A stretch of DNA of 64,000 nt from Clostridiales bacterium (GCA_004558025.1 SFEG01000019.1:1-64000); one strand, 5' to 3'. Counted from the stretch's first letter, positions 35,335 to 43,133 are shown. Made by a program: numbers and translations. The notes: generated by a model not told the origin, from the sequence alone.

Positions 35335-36045
35335 AATTCCGTCGTCGAGCGTAAGCTCGAGCTCCTGCTCCGGCGCACCGTCGATGACAAGCACGAACTC
35401 ACCCTTGGGCGGCGTCGCGGTGAAATACTCGACCGCCTCGCCGAGAGTGGTGCGTATCGTTTGCTCATGCAGCTTCGTAAGCTCGCGGCACAGCGCGATG
35501 CGGCGATCCGCGCCGAAAGTATTTTTCATATCCTCAAGCGTGCGCATGAGCTTGTGCGGCGCTTCGTAAAATATCATGGTGCGCTTCTCGCCGCGCAGAC
35601 TGTCAAGGTGCTCGCGGCGGCTTTTGTTCGAGGTGGACAGGAAGCCCTCAAAGCAGAACCTGCCCGACGGCAGCGCCGACAGCGCGACGGCCGAAACGAG
35701 CGCGGCAGGCCCAGGCACGACCAGAACCTCCACGCCGCTCTCCGCGCACAGGCGCACGAGCTCCTCACCTGGGTCGGATATCGCGGGCATTCCCGCATCG
35801 GTCACGAGCGCACAGCTTTCGCCTGCAATGATGCGCTCAAGTATCTTCGCGCCGGAGGCGTATTTGTTGTGCTCAAAATAGCTCACGAGCGGCTTGCGGA
35901 TATCGAAGTGATTTAAAAGCTTCATCGTCACGCGCGTATCCTCTGCCGCGATGAAGTCCGCGTCGCTCAGCACCTGCATCGCGCGCGGCGAAAAGTCGCC
36001 GAGGTTGCCGATGGGCGTTCCCACAAGATATAATTTACCGCTCAT
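35242..36045 (-). CDS. rsmI: 16S rRNA (cytidine-2'-O)-methyltransferase RsmI, C-terminus replaced by repeat
   Basis: 267 residues. The tetrapyrrole-methylase fold is complete (YLVGTPIGNLGDFSPRA, AAEDTRVT, LVTDAGMPAISDPG, VVPGPAALVSA, FYEAPHKL, ELTKLHEQ, PKGEFVLVI). Methylates C1402 on the ribose in 16S rRNA with S-adenosylmethionine. Normal RsmI is about 280-290 residues with a small C-terminal helical domain. Here the native sequence stops near residue 237 (LDDGI) and the last 30 residues (FRGALRLYLYIYC and on) are translated repeat. The catalytic domain should fold, but the C-terminal helical domain is missing. Overlaps trmN6 by 11 bases. Confidence 0.88.
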   Translation of the reverse strand: MSGKLYLVGTPIGNLGDFSPRAMQVLSDADFIAAEDTRVTMKLLNHFDIRKPLVSYFEHNKYASGAKILERIIAGESCALVTDAGMPAISDPGEELVRLCAESGVEVLVVPGPAALVSAVALSALPSGRFCFEGFLSTSNKSRREHLDSLRGEKRTMIFYEAPHKLMRTLEDMKNTFGADRRIALCRELTKLHEQTIRTTLGEAVEYFTATPPKGEFVLVIDGAPEQELELTLDDGIFRGALRLYLYIYCSCPVSKLPTKPENCRFP

Positions 36046-36754
36046 GCTCGTCCTCCCTGTGATAGATGCGTTTTATCTCCGCGCTCTCGCGCCCGTCGTC
36101 GCCGCAGATGAAAAGCGGCGGCATTATTTTTAAGCCCGCGCCCGCGCCGCGATAAGCCTCGATAAGTATGAGCGACGGAGCCTTCTGCGCCGAGTGCGAA
36201 ACTGTGCGCAGGCGCTTTGCCTCAAAGCCCGTCTCGCGCAGCAGACATATGACGTCGGCGAGCCGCTCGGCTCTGTGCACGAGGCAGAACGCGCCGCCCG
36301 TGCGGCACAGATACGCCGCCGCGCGGCAGATATCCTCCAGCGAGCACAAAATCTCACCACGTGCGGTAGCCTTGTCCGCGTCCGGGCTCTGCCTGCCGCT
36401 TCCGGCGGCGAAGTACGGCGGGTTGGACACGACAAGATCAAACTGCCCGGTTTTGAACAGCTCGCGGCAGCTTCTGATATCGCCGGTTACGATATCGCAG
36501 CGCTCGGCCAGCGCATTGGCGGCCATGTTTTCGCAGGCAATGCGCGCGGCCTCGGGATTTATCTCGAGCCCCGTCATGTGCAGCCTGTCGCTTCTCGTAA
36601 GAAGCAGCAGCGGCAGTATGCCCGAGCCGCAGCCGAGGTCTATGCCGCGTTTTCGCGTGCCGATATTCACAAAGTCCGCCAAAAGCACGGAGTCCGTGCC
36701 CAGCTTAAAGTGCTCCGACTGCTCAAACAGCGGCCCGTTTTCCCATAACTCCAT
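36035..36754 (-). CDS. tRNA1(Val) (adenine(37)-N6)-methyltransferase-like (TrmN6/YfiC)
   Basis: 239 residues. SAM-binding motif GIDLGCGSGILPLLL, and the N6-adenine methylase motif NPPY (SNPPYF), with the flanking FKLGTDSVLLADF typical of the COG4123 group. It sits with rsmI, its usual partner in Firmicutes. The start codon is 10-15 bases from the edge of repeat locus 13 (GCGCTATCGAAAAA then ATG) with no clear ribosome site. Its end overlaps the rsmI start. Confidence 0.85.
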   Translation of the reverse strand: MELWENGPLFEQSEHFKLGTDSVLLADFVNIGTRKRGIDLGCGSGILPLLLLTRSDRLHMTGLEINPEAARIACENMAANALAERCDIVTGDIRSCRELFKTGQFDLVVSNPPYFAAGSGRQSPDADKATARGEILCSLEDICRAAAYLCRTGGAFCLVHRAERLADVICLLRETGFEAKRLRTVSHSAQKAPSLILIEAYRGAGAGLKIMPPLFICGDDGRESAEIKRIYHREDEHER

Positions 36755-36759
36755 TTTTT

Positions 36760-37005
36760 CGATAGCGCTTTAGCGCCTCTCCTATACATTTATTGCGGGT
36801 GCCCGGTATCGAGGTTGCCGACAAAACCGGGAAACTGCCGCCTTCCATATGAACGAGGTAAAATTTCCGGTGCGCTCCTCTTGCCTCTCCCTGTGTAAGG
36901 GGAGGTGGGTCGGCCTTGGCCGAGCCGGTGGGGTTGCCTATTCAAATCAGTGCGCTTTGCGCACACATATAGCTATCGGCTGTCAGCTATCCGCTGTCAA
37001 CTCGC
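36760..37005. repeat. Dispersed repeat locus 13
   Basis: A shortened edge AGCGCTTTAGCGCCTCTCCT next to trmN6 is followed by GCCCGGTATCGAGGTTGCCG; then a hairpin module in inverse orientation (CTCCCTGTGTAAGGGGAGGT, GGTCGGCCTTGGCCGAGCC), GTGCGCTTTGCGCACA and CTATCGGCTGTCAGCTATCC. No gene is seen from 36755 to 37148. Confidence 0.72.
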
Positions 37006-37046
37006 AATGTTTTTCCGAAAGTGCTTTGCGCTTCCGGAAAAACATT
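37006..37046. other. Long perfect-stem hairpin upstream of the exported-protein gene
   Basis: AATGTTTTTCCG-AAGTGC pairs with GCGCTT-CCGGAAAAACATT (one mismatch pair) around a TT loop. It lies just before the promoter of the next gene. Could be a terminator for trans-strand reading (T-run within the arm) or a repeat module. Confidence 0.55.
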
Positions 37047-37077
37047 GTAACAAATATGCTGCGGCGCGTCAATGCGC

Positions 37078-37107
37078 TTGACTGCGCGCCCCGGTTTGGG
37101 GTAAAAT
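37078..37107 (+). promoter_or_regulatory. Promoter for the gene at 37149
   Basis: TTGACT (37078-37083), 18-base spacer, TAAAAT (37102-37107), about 40 bases upstream of the start. Confidence 0.6.
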
Positions 37108-37148
37108 CATAACAAAGCATAGCTGAAAATTTAACGGAGGTAGAAACA

Positions 37149-37772
37149 ATGAAAAAATGGCTTATAATAGCACCCATCGCCGCGGCGGCGGCAGCAGGCG
37201 CGGCGCTCGCACTCAAGGGCAAATCCGGCGCGGATAAGAAGCCGGCGGCAAAGACGGCATCCAAGCCAGCGGCAAAGGCAGCAGGCGGCAAAAACGCCGA
37301 GTTCTCTATAAAGAACCCGAAGTCCGGCGTCTACAGCTTCGCAAGCGGCTACAAGGACGCGAAGGAGATCACCGTCACAGTCACCTACGACGCGGATAAG
37401 CACGCGTTCGGTGTTGTGTCCGAGGGCTACATCACCGACTCCGGCGACTCGCACGTCGCCATAATAAACGCCGACGATTTCTCCATCCAGATCGAATATG
37501 CGCCCTATTACCACGGCGAGGACTTCGCCGCGCTCGAAAAGTCGGTCGAGGAGAACTACAAAAACTTCGGCAAGGTCAGCTTCAAAAACGTAAGCGGCAT
37601 CTGCTTCACGAACGGCGGCAGCTACTGCATGGCGTTCCCGGCGGCAGACTCCACGGCCGACTACGTCCTGGCGACGGTCGTGCTCATGGGCGACGATAAC
37701 GAGGACGAGCGCGTGAAGCTCCGCTCGAACCCCGAGATGCTCGCCATCATGGACACCCTTGTTATAGAGTAA
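37149..37772 (+). CDS. Membrane-anchored or exported protein of unknown function
   Basis: 207 residues. N-terminal signal-anchor (MKKWLIIAPIAAAAAAGAAL), a Lys/Ala-rich linker (residues 22-50: KKPAAKTASKPAAKAAGG), then a compact domain from about 53 (FSIKNPKSGVYSFASGYKDA, GVVSEGYITDSGDSHVAIIN). No lipobox is present. I do not recognise the domain. GGAGG precedes the start. It is monocistronic. The Lys/Ala linker may lie close to the wall. Confidence 0.75.
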   Translation: MKKWLIIAPIAAAAAAGAALALKGKSGADKKPAAKTASKPAAKAAGGKNAEFSIKNPKSGVYSFASGYKDAKEITVTVTYDADKHAFGVVSEGYITDSGDSHVAIINADDFSIQIEYAPYYHGEDFAALEKSVEENYKNFGKVSFKNVSGICFTNGGSYCMAFPAADSTADYVLATVVLMGDDNEDERVKLRSNPEMLAIMDTLVIE

Positions 37773-37799
37773 GAAATAAGTAAACGGACAGGGGTGCGG

Positions 37800-37882
37800 C
37801 AGCCTCACGGTTTTCTCCGCATTTTCGCTACCGGGCAAGCGTAAAAAATGTATCGGTATAATGTCCGTGCGCCTCTGAAAAG
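37800..37882. repeat. Dispersed repeat locus 14 (right half only)
   Basis: CAGCCTCACGGTTTTCTCCG, then TTTCGCTACCGGGCAAGCG, then GTCCGTGCGCCTCTGAAAAG. A lone right edge lying after the exported-protein gene. Confidence 0.7.
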
Positions 37883-37888
37883 CGCCGA

Positions 37889-37925
37889 TAAAAAAACACG
37901 AACGAGAGATCGTTCGTGTTTTTTC
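37889..37925. terminator. Terminator after the exported-protein gene
   Basis: AAAAAACACGAACG pairs with CGTTCGTGTTTTTT around AGAGAT. Symmetric A/T tails suggest activity in both directions. Confidence 0.88.
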
Positions 37926-37951
37926 CATAATTAAAGAAGAGAGGTGTAGAT

Positions 37952-38047
37952 GTGAACAAAAGCTCGCACTATTTTGATCTTTCCCGGCGGCGTCCTGAAC
38001 CACCGCCTGGGGCTTATCACATATTAAGGGAGGCTTTGCGATTTTAA
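37952..38047 (+). CDS. Possible small ORF, 31 residues (GTG start)
   Basis: GAGAGG lies 7 bases before a GTG start and the frame encodes VNKSSHYFDLSRRRPEPPPG and on to LRF. It is rich in Arg and Pro. It follows the terminator at 37889-37925 and faces the convergent DtxR-type gene. No promoter was confirmed. It could equally be part of a small RNA: GGCGG and CCGCC arms lie inside it. Low confidence; the remaining sequence to 38111 shows nothing clear. Confidence 0.3.
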   Translation: MNKSSHYFDLSRRRPEPPPGAYHILREALRF

Positions 38048-38111
38048 TTTACTACTTCCGTGATAGGATTTCAGCTCCAAAACGGCTCTCTCCCGCTCCA
38101 AAAGGGCAAAC

Positions 38112-38498
38112 TTAGGCCTCGCCGTGCATTTTCTCCATTTCGGCGACGTGCTTTTTTATCGCATTGAACGATTCATCGCTTATGATGTGCTCCATTTTGC
38201 AGGCATCCTCGGCGGCGGTCTCGGCGCTTACGCCGAGTAGCTGAAGGTAGCGGGTGAGCATGGTGTGCCGCTCGTATATCTTCTCTGCGACCTCGACGCC
38301 GGCGTCGGTGAGGCTCAGGTGCCCCAGCTCGTTGGAAACGAGATAGCCGCCGCTTTTGAGCAGCCCGACCGCGCGGCTGACGCTCGGCTTTGAATAACCC
38401 ATGTACTCGCCGACGTCGATAGCGCGCACATCCTTATATTTCTGCGACAGGACATAGATGGTCTCAAGATACATCTCGCCCGATTCCTGTAATGTCAT
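38112..38498 (-). CDS. DtxR/MntR-family metal-dependent repressor (short form)
   Basis: 128 residues. Winged helix at the N-terminus (ESGEMYLETIYVLSQKY, VGEYMGYSKPSVSRAVGLLKSGGY) and the metal-binding dimerisation domain (EKIYERHTMLTRYLQLLGV, DACKMEHIISDE), as in MntR and short DtxR proteins without the SH3 domain. Likely senses Fe(II) or Mn(II). It is divergent from the feo operon, whose control region holds three palindromes of the class such proteins bind. It may also control itself: a palindrome at 38622 lies between its promoter and the feo promoter. Confidence 0.88.
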   Translation of the reverse strand: MTLQESGEMYLETIYVLSQKYKDVRAIDVGEYMGYSKPSVSRAVGLLKSGGYLVSNELGHLSLTDAGVEVAEKIYERHTMLTRYLQLLGVSAETAAEDACKMEHIISDESFNAIKKHVAEMEKMHGEA

Positions 38499-38534
38499 GT
38501 GCTCTTTCTCCGTATTTATAATAATTCAATATGT

Positions 38535-38563
38535 ATGATAGCACAATGCTTTCACTAATTCAA
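38535..38563 (-). promoter_or_regulatory. Promoter of the DtxR-type gene
   Basis: On the minus strand: TTGAAT (38563-38558), 17-base spacer, TATCAT (38540-38535). Confidence 0.68.
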
Positions 38564-38621
38564 GCAGTCGCGGACATTATTCTTAATCCCTATAAGGGCA
38601 ATATGATATTCCGCACAATTA

Positions 38622-38637
38622 GTTAGCTTGCGCTAAC
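38622..38637. promoter_or_regulatory. Palindromic operator 1 (DtxR-type)
   Basis: GTTAGC-TTGC-GCTAAC, perfect 6-base arms. Lies between the divergent promoters. Confidence 0.72.
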
Positions 38638-38677
38638 CGTTGAAATTGTGCAAACTTACAAACCTTGTGTCAGGTAC

Positions 38678-38705
38678 TTGACAATGGTGAAAACTGTGCT
38701 ATTAT
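38678..38705 (+). promoter_or_regulatory. feoA: Promoter of the feo operon
   Basis: TTGACA (38678-38683), 16-base spacer, TATTAT (38700-38705). Operator 2 begins 8 bases after the -10 box, over the transcription start. Confidence 0.72.
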
Positions 38706-38712
38706 TCAGGCG

Positions 38713-38760
38713 GTTAGCGAGAGCTAACTTTAATTCACCCCGCGGTTAGCGAATGCTAAT
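38713..38760. promoter_or_regulatory. Palindromic operators 2 and 3 (DtxR-type) over the feo start site
   Basis: GTTAGC-GAGA-GCTAAC (38713-38728) and GTTAGC-GAAT-GCTAAT (38745-38760). Same half-sites as operator 1, centres 32 bases apart (about three helical turns). Binding there would block transcription when iron is plentiful. Confidence 0.75.
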
Positions 38761-38783
38761 CAAACGGAGAAAGGATATACGCA

Positions 38784-38996
38784 ATGATGCCTTTAACATT
38801 AGCGGCAGTCGGCGAGGAAAACACGATACAGCGTGTTGCCGGCAAGCCGGAGGTGAAAAAGCACCTCGAAAACCTCGGCTTTGTTGTCGGGGGCGATGTG
38901 AAAGTGTTGACTGGCGTTGGCGAGAATGTCATCGTCAAGGTCAAAGAAGCCAGGATCGCCATAAGCGCGGAAATGGCACAGAAAATATATGTGTGA
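38784..38996 (+). CDS. feoA: FeoA-family ferrous iron transport protein
   Basis: 70 residues, SH3-like fold. MPLTLAAVGEENTIQRVAG is the first strand pair of FeoA, with HLENLGFVVGGDVKVLT and NVIVKVKEARIAISAEMAQKI. FeoA binds FeoB in the cytosol and helps Fe(II) uptake. First gene of the feo operon; ACGGAGAAAGG precedes it. A second feoA follows 11 bases on. Confidence 0.9.
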   Translation: MMPLTLAAVGEENTIQRVAGKPEVKKHLENLGFVVGGDVKVLTGVGENVIVKVKEARIAISAEMAQKIYV

Positions 38997-39007
38997 GGAG
39001 CAGAAAT

Positions 39008-39229
39008 ATGAAGACTCTGAGAGACGTTAAGATCGGCGAGACCGTGACCGTCAAAAGACTCCATGGCGAGGGCGCGATAAAGCGCCGCATCATGGACATG
39101 GGTATTACCAAGGGCGCTGAGGTCTATGTCCGCAAGGTCGCTCCCCTGGGCGATCCCATCGAGCTCACCGTTCGCGGCTATGAGCTTTCGCTGCGCAAGG
39201 CAGATGCAGAAAAGATCGAGGTGGAATAA
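39008..39229 (+). CDS. feoA: FeoA-family protein, second copy
   Basis: 73 residues. KTLRDVKIGETVTVKRLHGEG, IKRRIMDMGITKGAEVYVRKV and the C-terminal GYELSLRKADAEKIEVE match the FeoA fold and are closer to the classical FeoA than copy one (contains MGITKGAEV). Two feoA genes before feoB are common in Clostridia. Its stop overlaps the feoB start by one base (TAATG). Confidence 0.92.
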   Translation: MKTLRDVKIGETVTVKRLHGEGAIKRRIMDMGITKGAEVYVRKVAPLGDPIELTVRGYELSLRKADAEKIEVE

Positions 39230-41745
39230 TGGAAATGAACATTAAAATTGCCCTCGCCGGCAACCCGAACTGCGGCAAGACCACGCTGTTCAACGCGCTG
39301 ACCGGCTCGAACCAGTTCGTCGGCAACTGGCCCGGCGTAACCGTTGAGAAGAAGGAAGGCAGGCTCAAGAGGTTTGACGGCGTAACGGTCGTTGATCTTC
39401 CCGGTATCTACTCGCTCTCCCCGTACACCCTTGAAGAGGTCGTTGCGCGCAACTACCTGCTCGGCGAGCGCCCCGATGCGATACTCAATATCATCGACGG
39501 CACAAACCTTGAGCGCAACCTTTATCTGACCACTCAGCTGACCGAGCTCGGCATCCCCGTGGTCGTCGCTGTCAACATGATGGATATCGTCCGCAAAAAC
39601 GGCGACATCATCAACATCAAGGAGCTGTCCCGTCAGCTTGGCTGCAAGGTATATGAGATCTCCGCTCTGAAGGGCGACGGCGTTTCCGAGGCCGCCGCGG
39701 CGGCGGTAGACGCCGCAAAGAACGGCAAGACCATCCCCATGCACTCGTTCTCGGGCGTTGTCGAGCACGCTATCGCTCACATCGAGGAGGCCGTCCTGCA
39801 CGAGCTGCCCGAGGAGCAGCAGCGCTGGTACGCGATAAAGATCTTCGAGCACGACGACAAGGTCCTCGCAAGGCTCGCGATAAAGCCCGAGATCATGCAG
39901 CACATCGACGCGGATATCAGGGCCGCCGAGGATGAGCTTGACGACGACGCGGAGAGCATCATCACCAACGAGCGCTACATCTACATAGCGTCCATCATCA
40001 AGGCCTGCTATAAAAAGAAAAACGTCGGACAGCTCACCGCCTCCGATAAGATAGACAAGGTCGTCACCAACCGCTGGCTGGGTCTGCCCATCTTCGCGGC
40101 CGTCATGTTCTTTGTATACTGGGTCGCAATGGTCGCGGTCGGCGCGCCTGCTACCGACTGGGCAAACGACGGCGTGTTCGGCGACGGCTGGCACCTGCTC
40201 GGCATAGGCTCGGCAGATTACAACGACACAAATGACGAATACACCGCGGCGCTTCAGGCCGTCAGCGCATTCCTCGGCGAGGATATAGACGTTGAAGCCG
40301 ACGGCTTCGACGCCGACGCACTACTTGCCGACATGAAGGCCTTCAAGACCACCGGCAAGACGGCGACCGTCGATGTCGAGGACGAGGAGACCCTCGCGAT
40401 AAACACCATGACCGCTTACTACGACACGCTCCCCGAAGGAGCCGACAAGCTCGACGATGTCGTTCAGATGACCTACGTCGATGCGGTGGCTTACCTTGAG
40501 AAAAACGGCTTTGACGCTCCCGACCCTGCCGACTACGGCGTATGGGTACCGGGCATCCCCGTTCTCGTGGGCGACGGCCTTGACGCTGCAAACGCGGCTC
40601 CCTGGCTCAGCGGCCTTATCAACGACGGTATCGTGGCCGGTGTCGGCGCGGTTCTCGGCTTCGTGCCTCAGATGCTCGTTTTGTTCCTTATGCTCGCCTT
40701 CCTCGAGGCCTGCGGCTACATGGCGCGTATCGCCTTCGTGCTTGACCGTATCTTCCGCAAGTTCGGACTTTCCGGCAAGAGCTTCATCCCCATGCTCATC
40801 GGCGTCGGCTGCGGCGTTCCTGGCGTCATGGCCTCCCGTACCATCGAAAACGAGCGTGACCGCCGTATGACGATCATGACCACCACCTTCATCCCCTGCG
40901 GCGCAAAGGTGCCGTTCATCGCGATGATCGCCGGCGCACTGTTCGGCGGCAGCGCATGGGTATCCACCTCCGCGTACTTCATCGGCATGGCGGCTATCAT
41001 CTGCTCGGGCATCATGCTCAAGAAGACAAAGCGCTTTGCCGGCGACCCCGCCCCCTTCGTTATGGAGCTTCCCGCATACCACATGCCCACTCTCGGAAAC
41101 GTCCTCCGCTCCATGTGGGAGCGCGGCTGGTCCTTCATCAAGAAGGCCGGAACCATCATCCTGCTTTCGACCATCTTCGTATGGTTCACCACCTACTTCG
41201 GCTGGGTCGAGGGCAGCTTCCAGATGCTCTCTGAGGATCAGATCGACTCCTCCATCCTCGCAAAGCTCGGCAACGCCATAGCGTGGATCTTTGCTCCCCT
41301 CGGCTGGGGCAACTGGCAGGCAACCGTCGCCTCCATCACCGGCCTTGTCGCCAAGGAGAACATCGTCGGTACCCTCGGCATCCTCTACGGCGGCGGCGAC
41401 GGCACCGTCTACCAGGCAATGGCCGCGGCCTTCACCGGCGTAACGGCTTACAGCTTCCTCGTCTTCAACCTTCTGTGCGCTCCCTGCTTTGCGGCCATCG
41501 GCGCAATAAAGCGCGAGATGAACAACCGCGGCTGGACCTGGTTCGCGATCGGCTATCAGTGCGGCTTTGCATACGTCATCGCCCTGATTATAAATCAGTT
41601 CGGCAGCGCCTTCACCGGCAAGCTGAACATCATCGGTCTGATCGTTGCCGTCGCTCTGCTGGCCGGCATCATCTACATGCTCTTCCGTCCTTACAAGGAG
41701 GCTGAGACCCTCAGCACCAGGGAAGCAACCGTGGGTGCAAAATAA
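39229..41745 (+). CDS. feoB: Ferrous iron transport protein FeoB
   Basis: 838 residues. N-terminal G-domain: G1 AGNPNCGKTTLF, G3 VVDLPGIYSL, G4 NMMD, G5 SALKGD, then the GDI helices to about 270. Membrane domain: VFFVYWVAMVAVGAP-like first helix, Gate motifs with conserved Cys (GVGCGVPGVMASRT, TTFIPCGAKVPF) and a second Gate (CAPCFAAIGAIKRE). A region of about 120 residues (300-425) between the first and second helix is acidic and longer than in many FeoB proteins. It moves Fe(II) across the membrane. Strong coupling to feoA by overlap. Confidence 0.95.
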   Translation: MEMNIKIALAGNPNCGKTTLFNALTGSNQFVGNWPGVTVEKKEGRLKRFDGVTVVDLPGIYSLSPYTLEEVVARNYLLGERPDAILNIIDGTNLERNLYLTTQLTELGIPVVVAVNMMDIVRKNGDIINIKELSRQLGCKVYEISALKGDGVSEAAAAAVDAAKNGKTIPMHSFSGVVEHAIAHIEEAVLHELPEEQQRWYAIKIFEHDDKVLARLAIKPEIMQHIDADIRAAEDELDDDAESIITNERYIYIASIIKACYKKKNVGQLTASDKIDKVVTNRWLGLPIFAAVMFFVYWVAMVAVGAPATDWANDGVFGDGWHLLGIGSADYNDTNDEYTAALQAVSAFLGEDIDVEADGFDADALLADMKAFKTTGKTATVDVEDEETLAINTMTAYYDTLPEGADKLDDVVQMTYVDAVAYLEKNGFDAPDPADYGVWVPGIPVLVGDGLDAANAAPWLSGLINDGIVAGVGAVLGFVPQMLVLFLMLAFLEACGYMARIAFVLDRIFRKFGLSGKSFIPMLIGVGCGVPGVMASRTIENERDRRMTIMTTTFIPCGAKVPFIAMIAGALFGGSAWVSTSAYFIGMAAIICSGIMLKKTKRFAGDPAPFVMELPAYHMPTLGNVLRSMWERGWSFIKKAGTIILLSTIFVWFTTYFGWVEGSFQMLSEDQIDSSILAKLGNAIAWIFAPLGWGNWQATVASITGLVAKENIVGTLGILYGGGDGTVYQAMAAAFTGVTAYSFLVFNLLCAPCFAAIGAIKREMNNRGWTWFAIGYQCGFAYVIALIINQFGSAFTGKLNIIGLIVAVALLAGIIYMLFRPYKEAETLSTREATVGAK

Positions 41746-41786
41746 CAAACAGCATAACTTGAGAAATATTAAAGGAGGAAAAAGCA

Positions 41787-42029
41787 ATGCTTGAATGGTT
41801 GGCTTCCAATCTCGGAACAATACTGATAAGCGCCGGTCTGATCGTCATTGTCGCGCTCATCATCCGGCTGATAGTTAAAGATAAGAAAGCGGGCATATCC
41901 TCCTGCGGCGCAAAATGCGGCGGCTGCGGCGCGTGCGCCATGGCGGGCAAATGCCATGACGGTGCGTGCTCCGAAAGCGGCTCCGGCGCCCTCAGGGACG
42001 TAAAAGACCTGAAGAAAAAGAACAGTTGA
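41787..42029 (+). CDS. FeoB-associated Cys-rich membrane protein
   Basis: 80 residues. One membrane helix (residues 10-32, TILISAGLIVIVALIIRLIV) and a Cys-rich tail (CGAKCGGCGACAMAGKCHDGAC). This small family follows feoB in many Firmicutes and may bind iron on its way through FeoB; the role is not proven. AAGGAGGAAAAAGC precedes the start. 42 bases after feoB. Confidence 0.9.
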   Translation: MLEWLASNLGTILISAGLIVIVALIIRLIVKDKKAGISSCGAKCGGCGACAMAGKCHDGACSESGSGALRDVKDLKKKNS

Positions 42030-42087
42030 TTCTCTGACGGGAGGTGCAGACCCCTGCACCTCCCTGTTTTACAAAAAGGAGTAAGCG

Positions 42088-42471
42088 ATGACTAACCCAA
42101 GGCTTGCGGTCTCCGCCTCGGTGGTTCGATATCTTCTTGCGCTTGACGCACTCAAGAGCTCTGGCGGAATACGAACGATCGATGTGGCGCGGCATCTCAA
42201 CGTAAAAAAGCCGAGCGCGCACACGATGCTCAACAATTTAAGAGACGTCACCATCTGCTCGGACGATCTTGAGAGCCTTGTCACCCTCAAGCGCATTGCC
42301 GACGGACTCATGGCGCGCATCCACGCAAACTATCGCTTCATAATCTCCTTCAACACCGGACTTATAGTCCTCGGTGTTGCGGGAGTTCTTCCGCCCTAGA
42401 CCTCCGCGCTGCTGCACAATGTGTCGACGCTCGGTATCGGCCTGAGAAGTATGAAGAATCTTTTGCCCTGA
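42088..42471 (+). pseudogene. Fused remnant: DtxR-like N-terminus joined to metal P-type ATPase C-terminus
   Basis: A good ribosome site (AAAAAGGAG) and ATG 42088 start an HTH-like segment (SASVVRYLLALDALKSSGG, TIDVARHLNVKKPSAHTML) to about residue 52. It then passes without a break into the last part of a heavy-metal P1B-type ATPase (KRIADGLMARIHANYRFII, SFNTGLIVLGVAGVLPP), an in-frame TAG at 42397-42399, and the ATPase tail (TSALLHNVSTLGIGLRSMKN) to TGA 42469-42471. The catalytic part of the ATPase is absent. This is best explained by an internal deletion that joined a regulator to an ATPase gene, followed by a nonsense mutation. Confidence 0.72.
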
Positions 42472-42519
42472 CGGGGCTGTTTTGCTCATGCCGCGTCAGA
42501 AAATTTCAAATTGTCTTTT

Positions 42520-42567
42520 TGGAGCCTTGTTCGCCCGTTTTGGAGCGGATAAGGCTCCGTTTTTTAT
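42520..42567 (+). terminator. Terminator after the feo locus remnant
   Basis: GGAGCCTT (42520-42527) pairs with AAGGCTCC (42550-42557) around a 22-base loop, followed by GTTTTTT. Confidence 0.68.
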
Positions 42568-42599
42568 GGCATAATAAATACATAGTGAGGAGATAGGAT

Positions 42600-43133
42600 A
42601 TGAGCGATGAGTTACTCGTTTCGCAGTGCGCTCCGACGCTTGCGGGACTTAAAACCGCGAATATGTTTTCCGCCGAGTATGAAAGCCGCGAGGAAGTGAC
42701 GGCTCAGCTTCGGCGGCTGAACGCCGTGCTCGTTCCGAAGGGGCTGCGCATATTGCCGATGCGGTACATGCAAAGCCGCGTGCTCCTTTATCTCTATCGC
42801 CCCGACGCGCTGCGGCGCGACCTCGAAAACAGCGCCGCTCGCGATATCCTGCGCGACTGCGGCTACGAGACCTGCGACCGCGCGGAAAGCTGCCTGAGCT
42901 GCCTTATCGGCAAGATGCGCAATAACGCCGATTTTCCGCACGAGGTCGGTCTGTTTCTCGGCTATCCGCCCGAGGACGTGCGCGGCTTCATGGAAAACCG
43001 TGCCGCGGGTTTCAAGCTCATCGGCTGCTGGAAGGTCTACGGCGACGTGGACGCGGCAAGGGAAAAGTTCAAAAGCTTCGAGAGCTGCACTCGCCGCAGC
43101 CGCGGCAAGGCTCTCGATGAGATCATACAGTGA
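42600..43133 (+). CDS. DUF3793 family protein
   Basis: 177 residues, cytosolic. CAPTLAGLKTANMFSA at the start, NAVLVPKGLRILPM, LLYLYRPDAL, and FPHEVGLFLGYPPEDVRGF with GCWKVYGD are the conserved stretches of DUF3793. The family is often found beside flavodoxin and Feo genes in Clostridia and may take part in iron or heme handling; its reaction is unknown. Starts with GAGGAG; 16 bases before the flavodoxin start, so probably cotranscribed. Confidence 0.85.
   Translation: MSDELLVSQCAPTLAGLKTANMFSAEYESREEVTAQLRRLNAVLVPKGLRILPMRYMQSRVLLYLYRPDALRRDLENSAARDILRDCGYETCDRAESCLSCLIGKMRNNADFPHEVGLFLGYPPEDVRGFMENRAAGFKLIGCWKVYGDVDAAREKFKSFESCTRRSRGKALDEIIQ

Noticed and set aside
42397..42399. Recoded TAG (selenocysteine or pyrrolysine) in the feo remnant
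   Set aside because: The ATPase catalytic part is missing, so the gene is already broken, and TAG is used as a normal stop by several genes here.
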